From positions 1-16,958 of the forward strand of contig CAMLRV010000021.1 of the NCBI GenBank assembly GCA_946482495.1: a stretch of 16,958 nucleotides of DNA, written 5' to 3'. The translations under genes and the position numbers were made by a program. The DNA comes from an uncultured Flavobacteriia bacterium (GTDB taxonomy: Bacteria; Bacteroidota; Bacteroidia; Flavobacteriales; Flavobacteriaceae). Shown piece by piece: positions 15,400 through 16,958 of the stretch. The stretch's first letter is position 1, and the number at the start of each line of letters is the position of its first letter. The notes beneath the pieces were generated by a model, which was given only the letters and a program-made list of their open reading frames with translations, was not told the DNA's origin and searched no databases.

Positions 15400-16958
15400 T
15401 TATTGTTTATTGTTTTTCTCTAATTTCTCTAATCTTGAAATTAAATCATCAATATTTTTTTGTTGTGATTCATTCTTTTTATTCAATTCAATTGTGTAAA
15501 GAGTAAGTTCTTCTACTTTTTCTAAAAGTTTAGCATTCATTTCTGCTAAATCTACTCCTTGTTTTACTACTTCTTCTGAAGTTGGAATATTTGGTAAATG
15601 ACCATTAGTTTTGATGTATTGATCTAGTTCTTTTAATGACATTAATTTGTAATCATCTTCGAAAACATAATCTGCCCAGTTTTTCACACTAGCAATATCA
15701 ACTCGAACTTTTTCTGTTCTAATTCCTCTTTTTACAATTAATTGATAATCTGAGTTGGTAATGAATGATTGAGGTAAGTTATTAAAACTTCCGATTGCAA
15801 TTTGTCCGTTTTTACCAAAAATCCAGTTTCCAATATTTAATTCATTTGAAGAAGTAGATGTCATCGTTTGGACACTATCTCCAATTAAAATATTTGCAGT
15901 ACCTGAATTTAAAGTAGTTCCAGCTGCAGTTCCAATCATAACGTTAGAATTTCCACTATTTAAATGTAAACCTGCCCAAGTACCCATAGTTACGTTGTTT
16001 GAACCATTAATATTATCTTCTAAAGTTGACGTACCAACTGAAACGTTATTAATTCCTACTGTGTTATTGAACATTGAATTTACTCCTATACTCACATTAC
16101 TACTTCCTGAAGTATTCATTCTCATACTCTGAAAACCAAAAGATGTATTTCCTTCTCCAGTTGAGTTGTTTTCCAAAGCACTAAATCCAAGTGTGGTATT
16201 AAATCTTCCAGTTGTATTATTAATCATACTTCCTACACCAATTGCTATATTACTATCTATTGATGTGTCATTTCCACCTCCAATAAATATATTATAAGCT
16301 GAATTTGCACCACTACTTGGAGCCCATCCAAACAATTGGAATCTTCCAGTTTGAGTAATTCTTAATTTTTCACTTGAATTAACTCCGAAAACTAAATCTT
16401 TGGCATCAATTGTTCCTACGAAGTTTTGACCTGGAGCTGTTCCAGGATTTGTATCTAAATTTCCATTTAATAACCAAGCATCACCACTTGATCCAGATCC
16501 AAACATACTTGGATCATAATTGTAAACATTACCATCTACATCAGTACCAAGTACAGCATTTGGTTTATCATTTTTGAATTCAAGATTTTCGAAACGAACA
16601 GAGTTTACAGTGTGCAATTGTGCAGTTGGTTCTGTAGTTCCAATTGGACCAATTGCCACATTACCTGCTTTTGGATTAATTTTTAATGGTAAATGCGTTC
16701 TACTTTTTGGAGTTGAACCTGTACTCGATTGAATCCAAGTATCATTCCAGTCAACACCTTGAGTTAAATAATTACTGATTTTAGGTGCACCTATTGAAAA
16801 ATGACCTACATTATTAAAATTTGGATTTCTAACATCACCCCATGTATTTACTGCTAATAAACTTCCTATATTTGAATTATAATTGTCTGGATTAATGTTA
16901 ACATATTTTTCCACATCTCCCATCTTCAAATTATAATGATTCGTATTTAAAAATCTAT
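15400..16958 (-). CDS. Fibre-like surface protein with YadA-head-type repeats and C-terminal coiled coil (5' partial)
   Basis: The frame is open to the right-hand edge of the window. A TTG at 16929 could be read as a start, but in-frame sense codons (RFLNTNHYNL) run upstream of it, so the true start and any signal peptide lie outside. Numbering from that TTG, residues about 227-345 are seven consecutive 17-residue repeats beginning N-x-x-x-G (NIAIG, NTTLG, NTSFG, NVSIG, NVSVG, NVTMG, NVMIG). They resemble the left-handed beta-roll head repeats of trimeric autotransporters such as YadA. From about residue 408 there is a module with WADYVFE and HLPNIP, then EMNAKLLEKVEELTLY and a Lys/Glu/Leu-rich coiled coil to the TAA stop. 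This C-terminal module recurs at the ends of many Bacteroidetes fibre-like proteins (from memory). I infer a trimeric extracellular fibre. There is no S74 chaperone signature and no T9SS sorting domain. The next gene starts 18 bases downstream. The coiled coil could be misannotated as a bZIP factor, which does not fit the beta-roll repeats. Confidence 0.85.
   Translation of the reverse strand, partial: RFLNTNHYNLKMGDVEKYVNINPDNYNSNIGSLLAVNTWGDVRNPNFNNVGHFSIGAPKISNYLTQGVDWNDTWIQSSTGSTPKSRTHLPLKINPKAGNVAIGPIGTTEPTAQLHTVNSVRFENLEFKNDKPNAVLGTDVDGNVYNYDPSMFGSGSSGDAWLLNGNLDTNPGTAPGQNFVGTIDAKDLVFGVNSSEKLRITQTGRFQLFGWAPSSGANSAYNIFIGGGNDTSIDSNIAIGVGSMINNTTGRFNTTLGFSALENNSTGEGNTSFGFQSMRMNTSGSSNVSIGVNSMFNNTVGINNVSVGTSTLEDNINGSNNVTMGTWAGLHLNSGNSNVMIGTAAGTTLNSGTANILIGDSVQTMTSTSSNELNIGNWIFGKNGQIAIGSFNNLPQSFITNSDYQLIVKRGIRTEKVRVDIASVKNWADYVFEDDYKLMSLKELDQYIKTNGHLPNIPTSEEVVKQGVDLAEMNAKLLEKVEELTLYTIELNKKNESQQKNIDDLISRLEKLEKNNKQ
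15895..16251 (-). repeat. Seven in-frame 51-bp (17-residue) degenerate tandem repeats
   Basis: Within the fibre gene, codons for N-x-x-x-G recur at exact 51-base intervals from 16251 down to 15895, with no insertion or deletion across seven units. An eighth, divergent unit (NILIG) begins at 15894. Conserved positions within each unit are Asn1, a hydrophobic residue at position 4, Gly5, and usually Asn or Ser near positions 11-13 before Gly15. The DNA is too diverged to call a recent tandem duplication; the period is kept at the protein level, as expected for stacked beta-roll coils. Confidence 0.85.

Noticed and set aside
15400..15710. Fibre C-terminus as a bZIP transcription factor or as an S74 autocleaving chaperone
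   Set aside because: The coiled coil follows beta-roll repeats typical of surface fibres and has no basic DNA-binding stretch ahead of it. The S74 signature residues are not present.
16927..16929. TTG at 16929 as the start of the fibre gene
   Set aside because: In-frame sense codons continue to the window edge, and neither a signal peptide nor a ribosome binding site is seen at this position, so the gene is treated as 5' partial.
1..16958. CRISPR array, tRNA/rRNA, insertion sequence or origin
   Set aside because: No spaced identical DNA repeats, no transposase motifs and no RNA gene pattern were seen; the window is coding apart from three gaps of 14-50 bases.

Overview
The window is low-GC, gene-dense DNA, coding on the minus strand almost from end to end. 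It looks like a member of the Bacteroidota, most likely Flavobacteriaceae. The evidence is the A+T-rich codon use, two proteins that end in type IX secretion system (T9SS) type A sorting domains (YPNP motif plus a C-terminal beta-sandwich), start regions without strong Shine-Dalgarno sequences, and the flavobacterial style of each protein.

Reading along the minus strand (right to left), there are four genes separated by only 18, 50 and 14 bases, which suggests one operon. (1) >16958-15400 is a 5'-truncated fibre-like protein with seven exact 17-residue YadA-head-like repeats, a conserved C-terminal WADYVFE/HLPNIP module and a terminal coiled coil. (2) 15381-12937 is a secreted S8 (subtilisin-family) peptidase with a KP43-like beta domain and a T9SS sorting domain; the catalytic Asp position appears to be Glu. 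(3) 12886-10850 is a secreted multidomain surface protein with a SYLALKYGITL-type domain, a SprB-like repeat, an Ig-like domain and a T9SS sorting domain. (4) 10835 to beyond base 1 is a giant open frame of at least 3,611 codons. It encodes an exported SpvB/TcB-TcC/RHS protein: signal peptide, SpvB region, seven DxNGDG motifs, a GEVED-like domain, a TcdB-middle-like motif, YD/RHS repeats and an RHS-associated core ending at DPNG. About 107 residues of its variable C-terminal tip are visible before the window ends.

The locus is best read (inference) as a cell-surface or secreted toxin cassette of the Tc/RHS type, embedded with T9SS cargo and a trimeric-fibre-like protein. The RHS part would form a cocoon around its C-terminal tip, and DPNG would mark the cut between cocoon and tip. 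The tip's activity, any immunity gene, the operon promoter and the start of the fibre gene all lie outside the window. No RNA gene, mobile element, CRISPR array or non-coding stretch over 50 bases was found.
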